A stretch of 64,000 nt of DNA from DATAOG01 sp963782885 (GCA_963782885.1 CAWALL010000014.1:394608-458607); one strand, 5' to 3'. Counted from the first letter of the stretch, positions 49,357 to 58,272 are shown. Notes: generated by a model from the sequence alone, not told the origin. Program-made: numbers and translations.

Positions 49357-50562
49357 TCAGGCCTGGGGCCGCGAAAACCCGTCGGCAAACTCGACGGTAT
49401 CGGCGCCGATGAAGCGGCGGATGCGGTCGAGTTCGGCCTCGAGGCGGCGCTGGCGGCCACGCGTCAGGCGCAGGCCGGGCTCCAGCCAGAGCGCTTTGAC
49501 GTCGAGCGCAGCGCGTTGCCGGTCGGCCTTCATGTCGATCCTGCCGATCAGCCGCTCGCCCTCGAGCAACGGGAAGACGTAGTAACCGTAGCGCCGCCGC
49601 GCCTCGGGCACGAAGACCTCGATCCGATAGTCGAAGCCGAACAGGCGGGCGAGGCGCTGGCGATCGCGCAGCAGGGGATCGAACGGGTTGAGGACGCGCA
49701 TCCGCCTCTGCGGCTCCGGCAGTTCGCGCACCAGCTCCTCGAGGTCCGGGCGCCCGAACACCTTCCGCGGGGCCGCCCCGTTGGCCGCCTCGAGGATCAC
49801 TTGGGTCGCCGCAGCGCCGAGCTGGCGGGCGCACCAGGTCCTGGCCTCGTCGATTGAAACCAGACCGAAAAAGCGCGCGATCTCGCCCGGGCTCGCGACG
49901 CCGAGCCTCGCGAGCGCCGCCCGGCAGGCCCAGTCGATCAGCTCCGCCTCGTCCGGCTGGTGCCAGCGCGACGCCTTCGGGATCACCCGCTCGGGCAGAT
50001 CGTAGACCTTCTCGAAGCCGTCCCGGCGCGCGATCGCGAGCTCGCCGGTGCGCCAGAGGTATTCGAGCGCGGTCTTGCCCGCGTGCCAGTCCCACCAGCC
50101 GCCCGAAGGCCGCTCGCGCGGGGCGTCGAGGTCGCGCGCGCGGATCGCGCCCGTTGCCCTGATCCGGTCGAGTAGGCGCTCCAGCTCGAGGGCGAAGCCG
50201 TCGCCGAACCAGCGCCTGAAGCGCGTCTCGACCCGCGCCCGTTCGCGGCCGAAGCGGAGCCGCCAGTACGGGTAGAACCGGATCGGCAAGAGGCTCGCGA
50301 TCCGGTCGGTCCACTGCTCGAATAGCCGGGCCTCGGCCTGCGCCTGGCGCAGCAGCTCGGGCCGGTAGCTCGGGTCACGCGCGAACAGGATCATATGGTG
50401 TGCGCGCGCGACCGTGTTGATGCTGTCGACCTGAAGGAAACCCAGGCGCTCGACCAGATCGGCCAAGCCGGCGGTGGCCAGCCGTCGGCGCGGCGCATCG
50501 GTCAACCCCTGCAGGCTGAGGACCAGCCGGCGGCCCTGGTCCGCGGTCATTCTGAGCGTCAT
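49357..50562 (-). CDS. YcaQ-family winged-helix DNA glycosylase-like protein
   Basis: A 401-residue protein of the crosslink-repair glycosylase (YcaQ/AlkX) family: LGFLQVDSINTVARAHHMILFARDP, EQWTDRIASLLPIRFYPYW, the GGWWDWHAGKTALEYLWRTG wing, WACRAALARLGVASPGEIARFFGL, NPFDPLLRDRQRLARLFGFDYRIEVFVP and RRYGYYVFPLLEGERLIGRIDMK. The NPFDP and QVD segments mark the active region. It probably removes alkylated or crosslinked bases. It stands alone between the IS110 and asd. Confidence 0.88.
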   Translation of the reverse strand: MTLRMTADQGRRLVLSLQGLTDAPRRRLATAGLADLVERLGFLQVDSINTVARAHHMILFARDPSYRPELLRQAQAEARLFEQWTDRIASLLPIRFYPYWRLRFGRERARVETRFRRWFGDGFALELERLLDRIRATGAIRARDLDAPRERPSGGWWDWHAGKTALEYLWRTGELAIARRDGFEKVYDLPERVIPKASRWHQPDEAELIDWACRAALARLGVASPGEIARFFGLVSIDEARTWCARQLGAAATQVILEAANGAAPRKVFGRPDLEELVRELPEPQRRMRVLNPFDPLLRDRQRLARLFGFDYRIEVFVPEARRRYGYYVFPLLEGERLIGRIDMKADRQRAALDVKALWLEPGLRLTRGRQRRLEAELDRIRRFIGADTVEFADGFSRPQA

Positions 50563-50716
50563 GCCGCGATCCTAGCGTCGATCGCGGCCGCTCGCATCCG
50601 CCGGACGGATGAGCAGCCGCCGGGACCCGCCGCCGGCGGCTTCGGCGCCACCGGCCTTGACCGGCCGGCCGCCCAGCCCGAAATGTGGTGCGCACGCATT
50701 GCGCCGGAGGCAGTCG

Positions 50717-51745
50717 ATGACGTTCACGCGTGGCTACAAGGTGGCAGTTGTCGGGGCGACCGGCGCGGTCGGCCGCGAGATGCTGCAGGTCCTGGCGGAG
50801 CGCGAGTTCCCCGCGCACGAGGTCGTGGCGCTCGCCTCCAAGGCATCCGAGGGCAAGGAGGTCGCCTACGGCGACGACCGCGTGCTCAAGATCCGGCCGC
50901 TCGAGAGCTTCGACTTCGAAGGCACCGACCTCGGCCTGTTCTCGCCCGGGGCCGCGGTCTCCAAGATCTACGCGCCGCGCGCCGCCGCCGCCGGGTGCGT
51001 GGTGATCGACAACACCTCGCAGTTCCGGATGGACGAGGACGTGCCGCTGGTCGTGCCCGAGGTCAATCCCGAGGCGCTCGAGGGCTTTCGCGAGCGCAAC
51101 ATCATCGCCAACCCGAACTGCTCGACGATCCAGCTGGTGGTGGCCCTGAAGCCGTTGCACGATCTGGCGATCGTCAGGCGGGTCGTGGTCGCGACCTACC
51201 AGTCGGTCTCGGGGGCCGGGCGCGAGGCGATGGACGAATTGTTCGACCAGACCAAGGGCATCTACGAGACCCGGGTGCCGGAACCCGACCTGTTTCCCAA
51301 GCAGATCGCTTTCAACGTGATCCCGCAAATCGACGTCTTCCTGCGCGACGGCGCGACCAAGGAAGAGTGGAAGATGGTGGTCGAGACCAAGAAGATCCTG
51401 GACCCCGCGATCGAGGTCGCGGCGACCTGCGTGCGCGTGCCGGTGTTCGTCGGCCATTCGGAGGCGGTGACGGTCGAGTTCGAGCACGAGATCAGCGTCG
51501 AGGACGCACGCGCCGCACTCGCCGATTTCGAGGGCATCGTGCTGGTCGACCGGCCGGAGGCGGGTGAGTACGTGACGCCGGTCGACTGTGTCGGCGAACA
51601 TGCGGTCTTCGTCTCGCGGCTGCGCCAGGACCCGACCGTGCCGCACGGCCTGCAGATGTGGGTGGTCTCGGACAATCTGCGCAAGGGCGCCGCCCTCAAC
51701 GCCGTGCAGATCGCCGAAAAGCTGGTCGAGGAGGGGTACCTGTAG
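50717..51745 (+). CDS. asd: Aspartate-semialdehyde dehydrogenase
   Basis: A 342-residue enzyme that reduces aspartyl phosphate to aspartate semialdehyde for lysine, threonine, methionine and diaminopimelate synthesis. It has the NADP fold VAVVGATGAVGREMLQVL, catalytic cysteine in NPNCSTIQLV, QSVSGAGREAMDEL, and the His/Arg region of CVRVPVFVGHSEAV. ATG 50717 starts at the domain. It is followed after 27 bases by the Phd-type antitoxin gene. Confidence 0.96.
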   Translation: MTFTRGYKVAVVGATGAVGREMLQVLAEREFPAHEVVALASKASEGKEVAYGDDRVLKIRPLESFDFEGTDLGLFSPGAAVSKIYAPRAAAAGCVVIDNTSQFRMDEDVPLVVPEVNPEALEGFRERNIIANPNCSTIQLVVALKPLHDLAIVRRVVVATYQSVSGAGREAMDELFDQTKGIYETRVPEPDLFPKQIAFNVIPQIDVFLRDGATKEEWKMVVETKKILDPAIEVAATCVRVPVFVGHSEAVTVEFEHEISVEDARAALADFEGIVLVDRPEAGEYVTPVDCVGEHAVFVSRLRQDPTVPHGLQMWVVSDNLRKGAALNAVQIAEKLVEEGYL

Positions 51746-51772
51746 CCGCGGATGGCGCTGGAGGAAAATGCC

Positions 51773-52102
51773 ATGGCCCACCAGAGCCCGCCGGGCAGCC
51801 CGGTCGTCACCCGCATTCCGCTCACCGAAGCCCGCGCCAAGCTCGGCGCGCTGATCGAGCGCCTGCTGGCCAGGGGCGAGGAATACTTCGTCCTGGAGAA
51901 GGACGGTCAGCCGGTGGCGGCGCTGATCGGTATCGATGAGTTCGAAGACTACCTCGAGCTGAACGATCCTGGGGTCATCGAGGCCATCGCCCAGAGCCGA
52001 GAGGAGTATCTCGCCGGCGAGAGCCGCCCTGCCGAGGAGTTGCTCCGCGAGCTCGAGGCGGAAGACGAGCGCGAGCGCCAACCAGAGACGACGGCGCGCT
52101 AG
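51773..52102 (+). CDS. Phd/YefM-family antitoxin
   Basis: A 109-residue antitoxin. RIPLTEARAKLGALIERLLARGE and YFVLEKDGQPVAALIGIDEFEDYLEL are the Phd/YefM DNA-binding fold, and the long acidic helix at the C-terminus (RPAEELLRELEAEDERE) would neutralise the toxin. ATG 51773 is chosen because GGAGG lies 8 bases upstream; an earlier ATG at 51752 is also in frame. The toxin gene starts 11 bases later. Self-repression is expected. Confidence 0.86.
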   Translation: MAHQSPPGSPVVTRIPLTEARAKLGALIERLLARGEEYFVLEKDGQPVAALIGIDEFEDYLELNDPGVIEAIAQSREEYLAGESRPAEELLRELEAEDERERQPETTAR

Positions 52103-52113
52103 TCAGCGCCCGA

Positions 52114-52404
52114 ATGGCCGAACGCTTCACCGTCCGAACCACGCCGCGCTTCGATCGGCTGGCGAAGGCGCTACGCAAGGGCAACAAGGAGTTCGCCGCC
52201 CGGTATCGCGAAGCGATCGCGATTCTGGCCGATGACCCGTACAACCGCAGCCGTGCCCATCAGATCAGGAAGCTGGTCGCCGTCGAATCCGGCGAGGGCC
52301 AGTGGCGGCTCCGCTTGGGCCGGTGGCGCTTCCGCTACGACATCGAGGGCTCCGAGGTGGTGCTCTATGTCTGCGGCCTGCGCGACGAGAGCACCTATCG
52401 ATGA
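52114..52404 (+). CDS. RelE/ParE-superfamily toxin
   Basis: A 96-residue toxin: FTVRTTPRFDRLAKALRKGNKEFAARYREAIAIL, then HQIRKLVAVESGEGQWRLRLGRWRFRYDIEG and a final VVLYVCGLRDESTYR. The strand pattern and basic residues fit RelE-type mRNA interferases. It lies 11 bases after its antitoxin. Whether it cleaves mRNA or acts like ParE on gyrase cannot be told. Confidence 0.85.
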   Translation: MAERFTVRTTPRFDRLAKALRKGNKEFAARYREAIAILADDPYNRSRAHQIRKLVAVESGEGQWRLRLGRWRFRYDIEGSEVVLYVCGLRDESTYR

Positions 52405-52496
52405 GACGGCTCCGTTCAATGGCCTTCGCGCTGCGGTCTTGACGCCGGCGGCTTTGGCGGCAGGATCGGCGGGCGTGATCGGTTACCGTTGAGGAC

Positions 52497-53981
52497 GTGG
52501 TGATCCCGGACCCGTACGAGCCCGAGCAGGGCAACGCCGGCGAGTTCACGGTCAGCGAGCTGGCGGGGGCACTCAGGCGGACGCTCGAGGACGCCTATGG
52601 CTACGTCCGGGTGCGGGGTGAGATCTCGGGCTTCAAGCGCGCGGCCTCAGGGCACTTCTACTTCTCGCTCAAGGATGCGGGCGCCTGCCTCGACGCCGTC
52701 TGCTGGCGGCTGACGGCGTCGAGGCAGACCTTCAAGCCCGAGGACGGGCTCGAGGTGGTGGCGAGCGGCCGGATCACGACCTACCCCAGCCGGTCGAAAT
52801 ACCAGCTGATCGTCGACCGGCTGGCGCCGGCCGGGGTCGGCGCGCTGATGGCGCTGCTCGAGGAGCGCAAGCGGCAGCTCGCGGCCGAGGGCCTGTTCGC
52901 CGCCGAGCGCAAGCGCCCCCTGCCCTTCCTCCCGGAAGTCATCGGGGTCGTGACCTCGCCGACCGGGGCCGTGATCCGGGACATCCTGCATCGGCTGGCC
53001 GAGCGTTTCCCGCGCCGGGTGCTGCTCTGGCCGGTGCTGGTCCAGGGCGAGCTCGCGGCCGAGCAGGTCGCGGCCGCAATCGAGGGCTTCAACCGCCTGC
53101 CGCCCGCCGGCCCGGTGCCGCGCCCCGACGTGCTGATCGTCGCGCGCGGCGGCGGCTCGCTTGAGGATCTCTGGGCGTTCAACGAGGAGCGCGTGGTGCG
53201 CGCGGCGGCGGCGAGCGCGATCCCGCTGATCTCGGCGATCGGGCACGAGACCGACACGACGCTGATCGATCATGCCGCCGACCAGCGGGCGCCGACCCCG
53301 ACCGCGGCCGCCGAGCTCGCGGTGCCGGTGCGCGCCGAGCTCGGCCAGCGGCTCGGCCAGCTGGACCAGCGCCTGTTCCACGGCGCCGAGCGCGAGCTCA
53401 GGCAGCTCGGCCAGCGCGTGACCGGTCTCGCGCGCGGCCTGCCCGACCCGATGGCGCTGCTCGGCCAGGCGACCCAGCGCCTCGATGACCTCGCCGAGCG
53501 CCTGCCGCACGGGCTGCGGGCGCGCGCCGAGCGGGCCGGACGTGACCTTCTGGGCCTCGGCGCCCGGCTCGATCCGCCCGTTCAGGCACTGTTGCGCCAT
53601 CGCCGGGTCGGGCTCGAGGGCCTGCTCGGGCGGCTCACGCTCGACGAGGTGCAGGCCCGGCTGCCGCGCCACGCCCGCAGCCTCGCCGAGCTCGATGCGC
53701 GCCAGCACTACGCGGTCACCCGCCGGCTCGCCGATGCACGCGCGCGCCTTCGGGCGCAGGCGAGCCTGCTCGGCTCGCTCAGCTACCGCGGCGTGCTCGA
53801 GCGCGGCTTCGCTCTGGTCCGCGACGAGCACGGGCAGCTGGTCGACGGCGCCGACGAGGCGCAGCGGCAGACCATGCTCGAGCTCGAGTTCCATGACGGC
53901 AAGGTCAAGACCGTGGTCGCGCGCGGCCCCCGCTCCAGCCGTCCGACGGCGCCGGCCGGCGGGCAGGGCCGGTTGCTGTGA
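52497..53981 (+). CDS. xseA: Exodeoxyribonuclease VII large subunit
   Basis: A 494-residue nuclease subunit. It has the N-terminal OB fold FTVSELAGALRRTLEDAYGYVRVRGEISGF and HFYFSLKDAGACLDAVCW, then the catalytic core VTSPTGAVIRDILHRLAERFPR, LIVARGGGSLEDLWAFNEE and ISAIGHETDTTLIDHAADQRAPTPTAAAE, and a C-terminal coiled coil ending SYRGVLERGFALV. The start is GTG (52497 or 52500). It degrades single-stranded DNA with XseB, not present here. MazG follows after 4 bases. Confidence 0.95.
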   Translation: MVIPDPYEPEQGNAGEFTVSELAGALRRTLEDAYGYVRVRGEISGFKRAASGHFYFSLKDAGACLDAVCWRLTASRQTFKPEDGLEVVASGRITTYPSRSKYQLIVDRLAPAGVGALMALLEERKRQLAAEGLFAAERKRPLPFLPEVIGVVTSPTGAVIRDILHRLAERFPRRVLLWPVLVQGELAAEQVAAAIEGFNRLPPAGPVPRPDVLIVARGGGSLEDLWAFNEERVVRAAAASAIPLISAIGHETDTTLIDHAADQRAPTPTAAAELAVPVRAELGQRLGQLDQRLFHGAERELRQLGQRVTGLARGLPDPMALLGQATQRLDDLAERLPHGLRARAERAGRDLLGLGARLDPPVQALLRHRRVGLEGLLGRLTLDEVQARLPRHARSLAELDARQHYAVTRRLADARARLRAQASLLGSLSYRGVLERGFALVRDEHGQLVDGADEAQRQTMLELEFHDGKVKTVVARGPRSSRPTAPAGGQGRLL

Positions 53982-53985
53982 GCCC

Positions 53986-54779
53986 ATGAGCGCGATCGAG
54001 CGCCTGCTCGAGGTCATGGCGCGGCTGCGCGACCCCGAGCGCGGCTGCCCCTGGGACCTCGAGCAGGATTTTTCGACCATCGCGCCTACACGATCGAGGA
54101 GGCCTACGAGGTCGCCGATGCGATCGCGCGCCACGACATGGCTGGCCTACGGGAGGAGCTCGGCGATCTCCTGCTGCAGGTCGCCTACCACGCCCAGATG
54201 GCCAGGGAGGCGGGCGAGTTCGATTTCGACGAGGTCGCGTCGACGATCGCCGACAAGATGATCGAACGCCATCCGCACGTGTTCGGCGACGCCGAGGTCG
54301 CCGGCGCCGGGGCCCAGAGCCACGCTTGGGAGGCGGGCAAGGCCCGCGAGCGCTTGGCCAGGGCCAGCGCGCGCGGCGACGTCGCCAGCGTGCTCGACGA
54401 CCTGCCGCTGGCGCTGCCCGCGCTGGTCCGGGCGGCCAAGCTGCAACGGCGCGCCGCCCGGGTCGGCTTCGACTGGCCGGAGGCCGCGCAGGTCCTGGAC
54501 AAGATCGCCGAGGAGATCGACGAGCTGCGGGCCGAGTTGCAGGGCGGCCGCGCGCCGGAGCGCGTCGTTGACGAAATCGGCGATATCCTGTTCGCGGTGG
54601 TCAATCTCGCCCGCCACCTCGAGGTCGACGCCGAGGCGGCGCTCCGCCAGACAAACGCCAAGTTCGAGCGCCGCTTCCGGTCGATCGAGACGGCGCTTCA
54701 CGCCCAAGGCCGCAGCCCCGAGGCCGCCTCGCTGGACGAGATGGAGGCCCTCTGGCAGCAGGCGAAGGCGGATGAGTGA
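53986..54779 (+). CDS. mazG: MazG nucleoside triphosphate pyrophosphohydrolase, with a 1-base frameshift
   Basis: The start MSAIERLLEVMARLRDPERGCPWDLEQDFSTIA is the standard MazG N-terminus, but it then loses frame near 54084-54087. One base over, the protein continues with YTIEEAYEVADAIARHDM and GLREELGDLLLQVAYHAQMA to the end at 54779 (second domain with DEIGDILFAVVNLARHL). The catalytic EExxD-type helices are present in both halves. One missing base explains the break. MazG hydrolyses NTPs and lowers ppGpp or damaged nucleotides. A sequencing error is plausible. Confidence 0.88.
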
Positions 54780-54874
54780 TTCCCGCCGGCGCTCGACCTC
54801 CCGGATTGACAGTTGAACGCGGAAGGACCAAGGAAATCCGGTAACATTCAATCCTGAGCTCGGTTTGGAAGACG

Positions 54875-55993
54875 ATGACAAGCAATAGACTCACCGCGCT
54901 CGCGGTTGCTTTTCTGTCTGCCCTCGTGGCTTCCAGCGCTGACGCCGAGATCCGTGTCGGGGTCGCGGCGCCCCTGACTGGCCAGATGGCCTGGGCCGGC
55001 GAGCAGACGCGGACCGGCGCCTACATGGCGCTGGAGGGCCTGAATGCTGCAGGCGGCGTCCTCGGCCAGTCGCTGCAGGCCGTGCTGGTTGACGATTTCT
55101 GCGATCCCGATCAGGCGGTGGCAGCGGCGAACAAGCTCGTGGCCGACGACGTGCCGGTCGTGGTCGGCCATCAATGCTCCGGCGCCGCGATCCCGGCCTC
55201 GTCGATCTACGAGAATGCCGGCATCATCCTGATCTCGCCGGCGGCGACCAATCCGCGGCTCACCGACCGCGGTCTTCGCTACACGTTTCGGACCTGCGGG
55301 CGTGACGACCAGCAGGGCACCATGGTCGGCGATCGCATCGCCCAAGGATGGCCTGGGGCGAACATCGCCATCGTCCACGACGGACAGGCGTACGGTCAAG
55401 GGATCGCCGAGGAAGCGAAACGACGGCTAGATGAGCTCGGCATCGCGACCGGGTTGTTCGAGCAGGTGCGGCCGGGGCAGACTGAATTCTTAGATCTCAT
55501 CGCAAAGTTCGAGAACCTCGGTATCGGCGTCGTGTTCTACGGCGGCTATCCGCCCGAGGCGGAACTCATCGTCCGGCAGGCCAAGGAGCGACTACCTGAG
55601 CTCGTCATCATCGTGCCAGACGGGGTGGCGAGTGAGGACTTCTGGCTGATCGCCGGCGCGGCTGCCGAGGGCATTCCGATGACCATGTACATGGATGCGT
55701 CAGCGCAAGCAGCCGCCATGGGCGTGGTCGCGGCGTTCCAAGAGCGAGGCATCGAGAAGCCGATCGGCACTGAGCTCTATGCCTACGCGGCGGTCCAGGC
55801 GTGGGCGCAGGCGGCCGAGAAAGCGGGCGCGACGGATGCGGCCCGCGTGGCCGAAGTGCTGCGCCGGGAGCAGTTCGAGACGGTGCTCGGCCGGATCGGG
55901 TTCGACGCCAAGGGCGACGTCACCGGCTTCGACCCGTTCGCCTGGTACGTCTGGCACGACGGCAAGTGGGTCGCCAGAGGCCCGACCAACTAG
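54875..55993 (+). CDS. Branched-chain amino-acid-type ABC substrate-binding protein
   Basis: A 372-residue periplasmic protein of the LivK type. A signal peptide (LAVAFLSALVASSADA) is followed by IRVGVAAPLTGQMAWAGEQTR, GQSLQAVLVDDFCDPDQAVAAANKLV, VVVGHQCSGAAIPASSIYENAGI and VFYGGYPPEAELIVRQA. It binds amino acids or similar ligands. No permease or ATPase genes are adjacent, so partners are elsewhere. The IS5 copy inserted exactly at its stop codon, which is regenerated by the target TAG. Confidence 0.9.
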   Translation: MTSNRLTALAVAFLSALVASSADAEIRVGVAAPLTGQMAWAGEQTRTGAYMALEGLNAAGGVLGQSLQAVLVDDFCDPDQAVAAANKLVADDVPVVVGHQCSGAAIPASSIYENAGIILISPAATNPRLTDRGLRYTFRTCGRDDQQGTMVGDRIAQGWPGANIAIVHDGQAYGQGIAEEAKRRLDELGIATGLFEQVRPGQTEFLDLIAKFENLGIGVVFYGGYPPEAELIVRQAKERLPELVIIVPDGVASEDFWLIAGAAAEGIPMTMYMDASAQAAAMGVVAAFQERGIEKPIGTELYAYAAVQAWAQAAEKAGATDAARVAEVLRREQFETVLGRIGFDAKGDVTGFDPFAWYVWHDGKWVARGPTN

Positions 55994-56807
55994 GGTGTGT
56001 TAACACTATTCAAAGAGGGCGGTTTGAGGTAAGCTCATCGCATGATGAGGCTGACCGAAGACCAGTACGAAGTGATCCGGCCGTTGATGCCCGTACAGCG
56101 GGGCAACGTGCGGATCGGCAATCTCGAGGTCATCAACGCAGTGCTGTTTGTGGCCGAGAACGGCTGCAAATGGCGCGCGCTGCCGGCGCGCTTCGGCAAC
56201 TGGCACACGATCTACACACGGCTGCGCCGGTGGGCGGCGGCGGGCGTGCTGGACCGCGTGTTCCAGGCCCTGCAAGAGCATCGCCTGATCCGCATCCGTG
56301 TCGAGTGCGTCGGCTTGGCACCAGCGTCAAGGTTCACCCCGACGGCACGGGCGCGCGAAAAAAAACGGCCCGCAAGCCATCGGCAAGTCGCGTGGCGGCT
56401 GGAACACCAAGATTTATCTGGTTGCCGCGGATGAGCGAACGGCCCTGACCTTCGCCCTGTCGCCCGGACAGGCCCACGACGCGCCCGAAGGACGCAAGCT
56501 GCTGACCGCCTGGCAGCGCCGGCCCGCTGGTGTGCCCATGGTGATGGACCGGGCGTACGAAGGCGACGAGACCCGGCAACTGGTGCTGGAGCTCGGCTTC
56601 GCGCCGGTCGTGCCGCCCAACCCCAACCGTCTTCAGCCTTGGACCTACGACCGCAGTCTCTACCGCCGGCGCAACGAGGTCGAACGCCTGTTCCGCAGGC
56701 TCAAAGGCTTTCGTCGCATCTTCTCGCGCTTCGAAAAGCTCGATCTCATGTTCACCGCCTTCATCCACTTCGCCCTCATCACCGACATGCTTTGTGTTAA
56801 CACGCCC
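55993..56807 (+). mobile_element. IS5-family insertion sequence, copy 2 (815 bp)
   Basis: Ends GGGTGTGTTAAC (one mismatch) and GTTAACACGCCC are flanked by TA on both sides. It is collinear with copy 1 except for point changes and a 4-base deletion in the transposase. It is in the same orientation as copy 1, about 9 kb away. Confidence 0.9.
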
Positions 56808-56810
56808 TAG
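56042..56810 (+). pseudogene. IS5-family transposase lacking the first catalytic Asp
   Basis: Frame A (MMRLTEDQYEVIRPLMPVQ) runs normally to RVECVGL, then a deletion of ACAG between 56318 and 56319, relative to copy 1, removes the Asp codon and shifts the frame. The A8 slippage site (56358-56365) and the second half (VMDRAYEGDE, RRNEVERLFRRLK) are intact. The element is probably unable to transpose by itself, although copy 1 could mobilise it. Confidence 0.85.
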
Positions 56811-56882
56811 TCCAATTCTGGGTCGCGGGGATGGGCCTTGCGTTCAAGCATTCCTCAGGTGACCAGTCGGGGCACCCCGGGG

Positions 56883-57218
56883 CTACGCGTGCAGGTCAGC
56901 GATGAGATCCTCCACACCGCCGACCGTCACCAATTCGCCGCGGCGCGCGGCGTTCATGGCCACGACGGTCTCCGCGTTCGGCACCAGCGGATCGAAGGGC
57001 GGCGCTACATGGGCGGGCGTCCGCAGGGTGACCGAAACCAGCGTACCTGCGCTCCCAGCCTCGTCGTCCGGATGGGCCTCGCCATCTTCGATGAACTCGG
57101 CGACGACCACCGCGACGACTTCGCGGATGTGCCGAAGCGCCTCGGCGCGTGTCGTGCCCCAGGTGGCGGTGTGAGTGATCTTGCCTGCGTCCGTAATCTT
57201 GGCTCTGGTCTTGGTCAT
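56883..57218 (-). CDS. Chimeric HicB-like / RelB-like antitoxin
   Basis: A 111-residue protein. The first half (ITHTATWGTTRAEALRHIREVVAVVVAEFIEDGE) reads like a HicB-type partial RNase H fold. The last third (PFDPLVPNAETVVAMNAARRG, then ELVTVGGVEDLIADLHA) is the typical C-terminal toxin-binding tail of RelB/DinJ antitoxins. No toxin gene lies next to it on either side. It could be a fusion made by deletion between two antitoxin genes or a solitary antitoxin. It lies just right of IS5 copy 2. Confidence 0.6.
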   Translation of the reverse strand: MTKTRAKITDAGKITHTATWGTTRAEALRHIREVVAVVVAEFIEDGEAHPDDEAGSAGTLVSVTLRTPAHVAPPFDPLVPNAETVVAMNAARRGELVTVGGVEDLIADLHA

Positions 57219-57290
57219 GGCGCGTTCTAGGCCAAGTGGGCGTTTCCGTCAAAGCGGCGTGCCACAATCGATCGGGGCGGCTCCGGCCCC

Positions 57291-57572
57291 CTACCGGCTC
57301 TTCTCCTTGTGCGCCTCCATGTAGGCGCGCAGCACGGCGTTCATGCGCGTGAGGTGGCCGCGGCCCTGGGCCTTGAACCAGGCCAGCACGTCGGCGTCGA
57401 CCCGGAGGTGGACCGAGGTCTTGCCCGGCGGGACCACGACCTTGGCGTCGCGCCAGAAGTCCTCGTCGAGCTCGATCTCGGGCGCGTCGGCGCGGGTCGG
57501 CACGTAGTCACCGCGGGCGGCCATGTCCTCGAGTTCCGCTGCCGAGTAGCGCCTGATATCTCTTTCGGCCAT
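57291..57572 (-). CDS. brnA: BrnA-type antitoxin, first pair
   Basis: A 93-residue antitoxin starting MAERDIRRYSAAELEDMAARG. The C-terminal ribbon-helix-helix is KTSVHLRVDADVLAWFKAQGRGHLTRMNAVLRAYMEAH, the usual BrnA form. The N-terminal part has DAPEIELDEDFWRDAKVV. It overlaps the end of brnT by 65 bases. A perfect TACAC-TTAT-GTGTA inverted repeat upstream of the pair is the probable operator. Confidence 0.85.
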   Translation of the reverse strand: MAERDIRRYSAAELEDMAARGDYVPTRADAPEIELDEDFWRDAKVVVPPGKTSVHLRVDADVLAWFKAQGRGHLTRMNAVLRAYMEAHKEKSR

Positions 57573-57814
57573 CCGGTCCCACCTTCCATGCGCTGACCAG
57601 GCGGCGCTTGTGGCCGCGCCAAGTGTAGGCCACGACGAAAAACTCGTCGCCGACGTGGCCGAGCGCGCGGTATCTCGGTTCGTCGTAGCCGCCTCGCTGG
57701 TCCAGCGCTTCGACCACGGGACCGCGGAAGATGCCCGCGGCGAGTCGGAAGTCGACGCCATGGTCCTCGAGGTTGCGCCGCCGCTTCTCCTCGTCCCATT
57801 CGAAAGCCGTCCAT
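57508..57814 (-). CDS. brnT: BrnT-type toxin, first pair, with N-terminal frameshift
   Basis: The frame that ends at 57508 reads FEWDEEKRRRNLEDHGVDFRLAAGIFRGPVVEALDQRGGYDEPRYRALG, VVAYTWRGHKRRLVSAWKVG, a clear BrnT ribonuclease toxin. It has no start codon: its N-terminus would be MDGF at ATG 57814, joined only if one C near 57802 is removed. So the gene is either inactivated by a 1-base insertion or misread. BrnA follows and overlaps. Confidence 0.7.
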
Positions 57815-57826
57815 CACCACCTTAGA

Positions 57827-57840
57827 TACACTTATGTGTA
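57827..57840. promoter_or_regulatory. Probable BrnA operator, first pair
   Basis: TACAC-TTAT-GTGTA, perfect 5-bp arms, 12 bases upstream of the brnT ATG, in a short AT-rich stretch. BrnA-type antitoxins repress their own promoters through symmetrical sites. Confidence 0.55.
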
Positions 57841-57957
57841 CACAACGTCAAGCGCGTGTCGCCTTTGGGGGCAATTGCTCGCAGTCAGCGAGGTTGCCGA
57901 GCCAGCACTGGCATGTAAGGTCGTCGGCACGAGCATACGACCACGAGGAGGCGCCCG

Positions 57958-58272
57958 ATGGCGAGCGTTCACGTCCTGGCGATCATCACCGCGAAGCCCG
58001 GCAAGCGGGCCGAGCTGCTGCAGGTCTTCAAGGCCAACGTGCCCAACGTGCATGCCGAGGACGGGTGCATCGAGTATGTCGCGACCGTCGATGCCGAGGG
58101 TGCCGGCGGGGTGCAGACCCGGCTCGGCGAGGACACGCTTGTCGTGGTCGAGCAGTGGGCGAGCCTCGAGGCGCTCCAGGCCCATGCTGCGGCGCCGCAC
58201 ATGAAGGCTTACGCCGAAAAAACCCGGGACATGATCGCGAGCCGGGTGATCCACGTGCTCTCGCCCGCCTGA
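57958..58272 (+). CDS. Antibiotic biosynthesis monooxygenase-fold (YgiN-like) protein
   Basis: A 104-residue ABM-fold protein: VHVLAIITAKPGKRAELLQVF, EDGCIEYVATVDAEG, TLVVVEQWASLEALQAHAAAPHMKAYAEKT. Family members act as small dimeric quinol or polyketide monooxygenases without cofactor. The specific substrate is unknown. It lies between the two BrnTA pairs, with AGGAGGCGCCCG before the ATG. Confidence 0.88.
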   Translation: MASVHVLAIITAKPGKRAELLQVFKANVPNVHAEDGCIEYVATVDAEGAGGVQTRLGEDTLVVVEQWASLEALQAHAAAPHMKAYAEKTRDMIASRVIHVLSPA

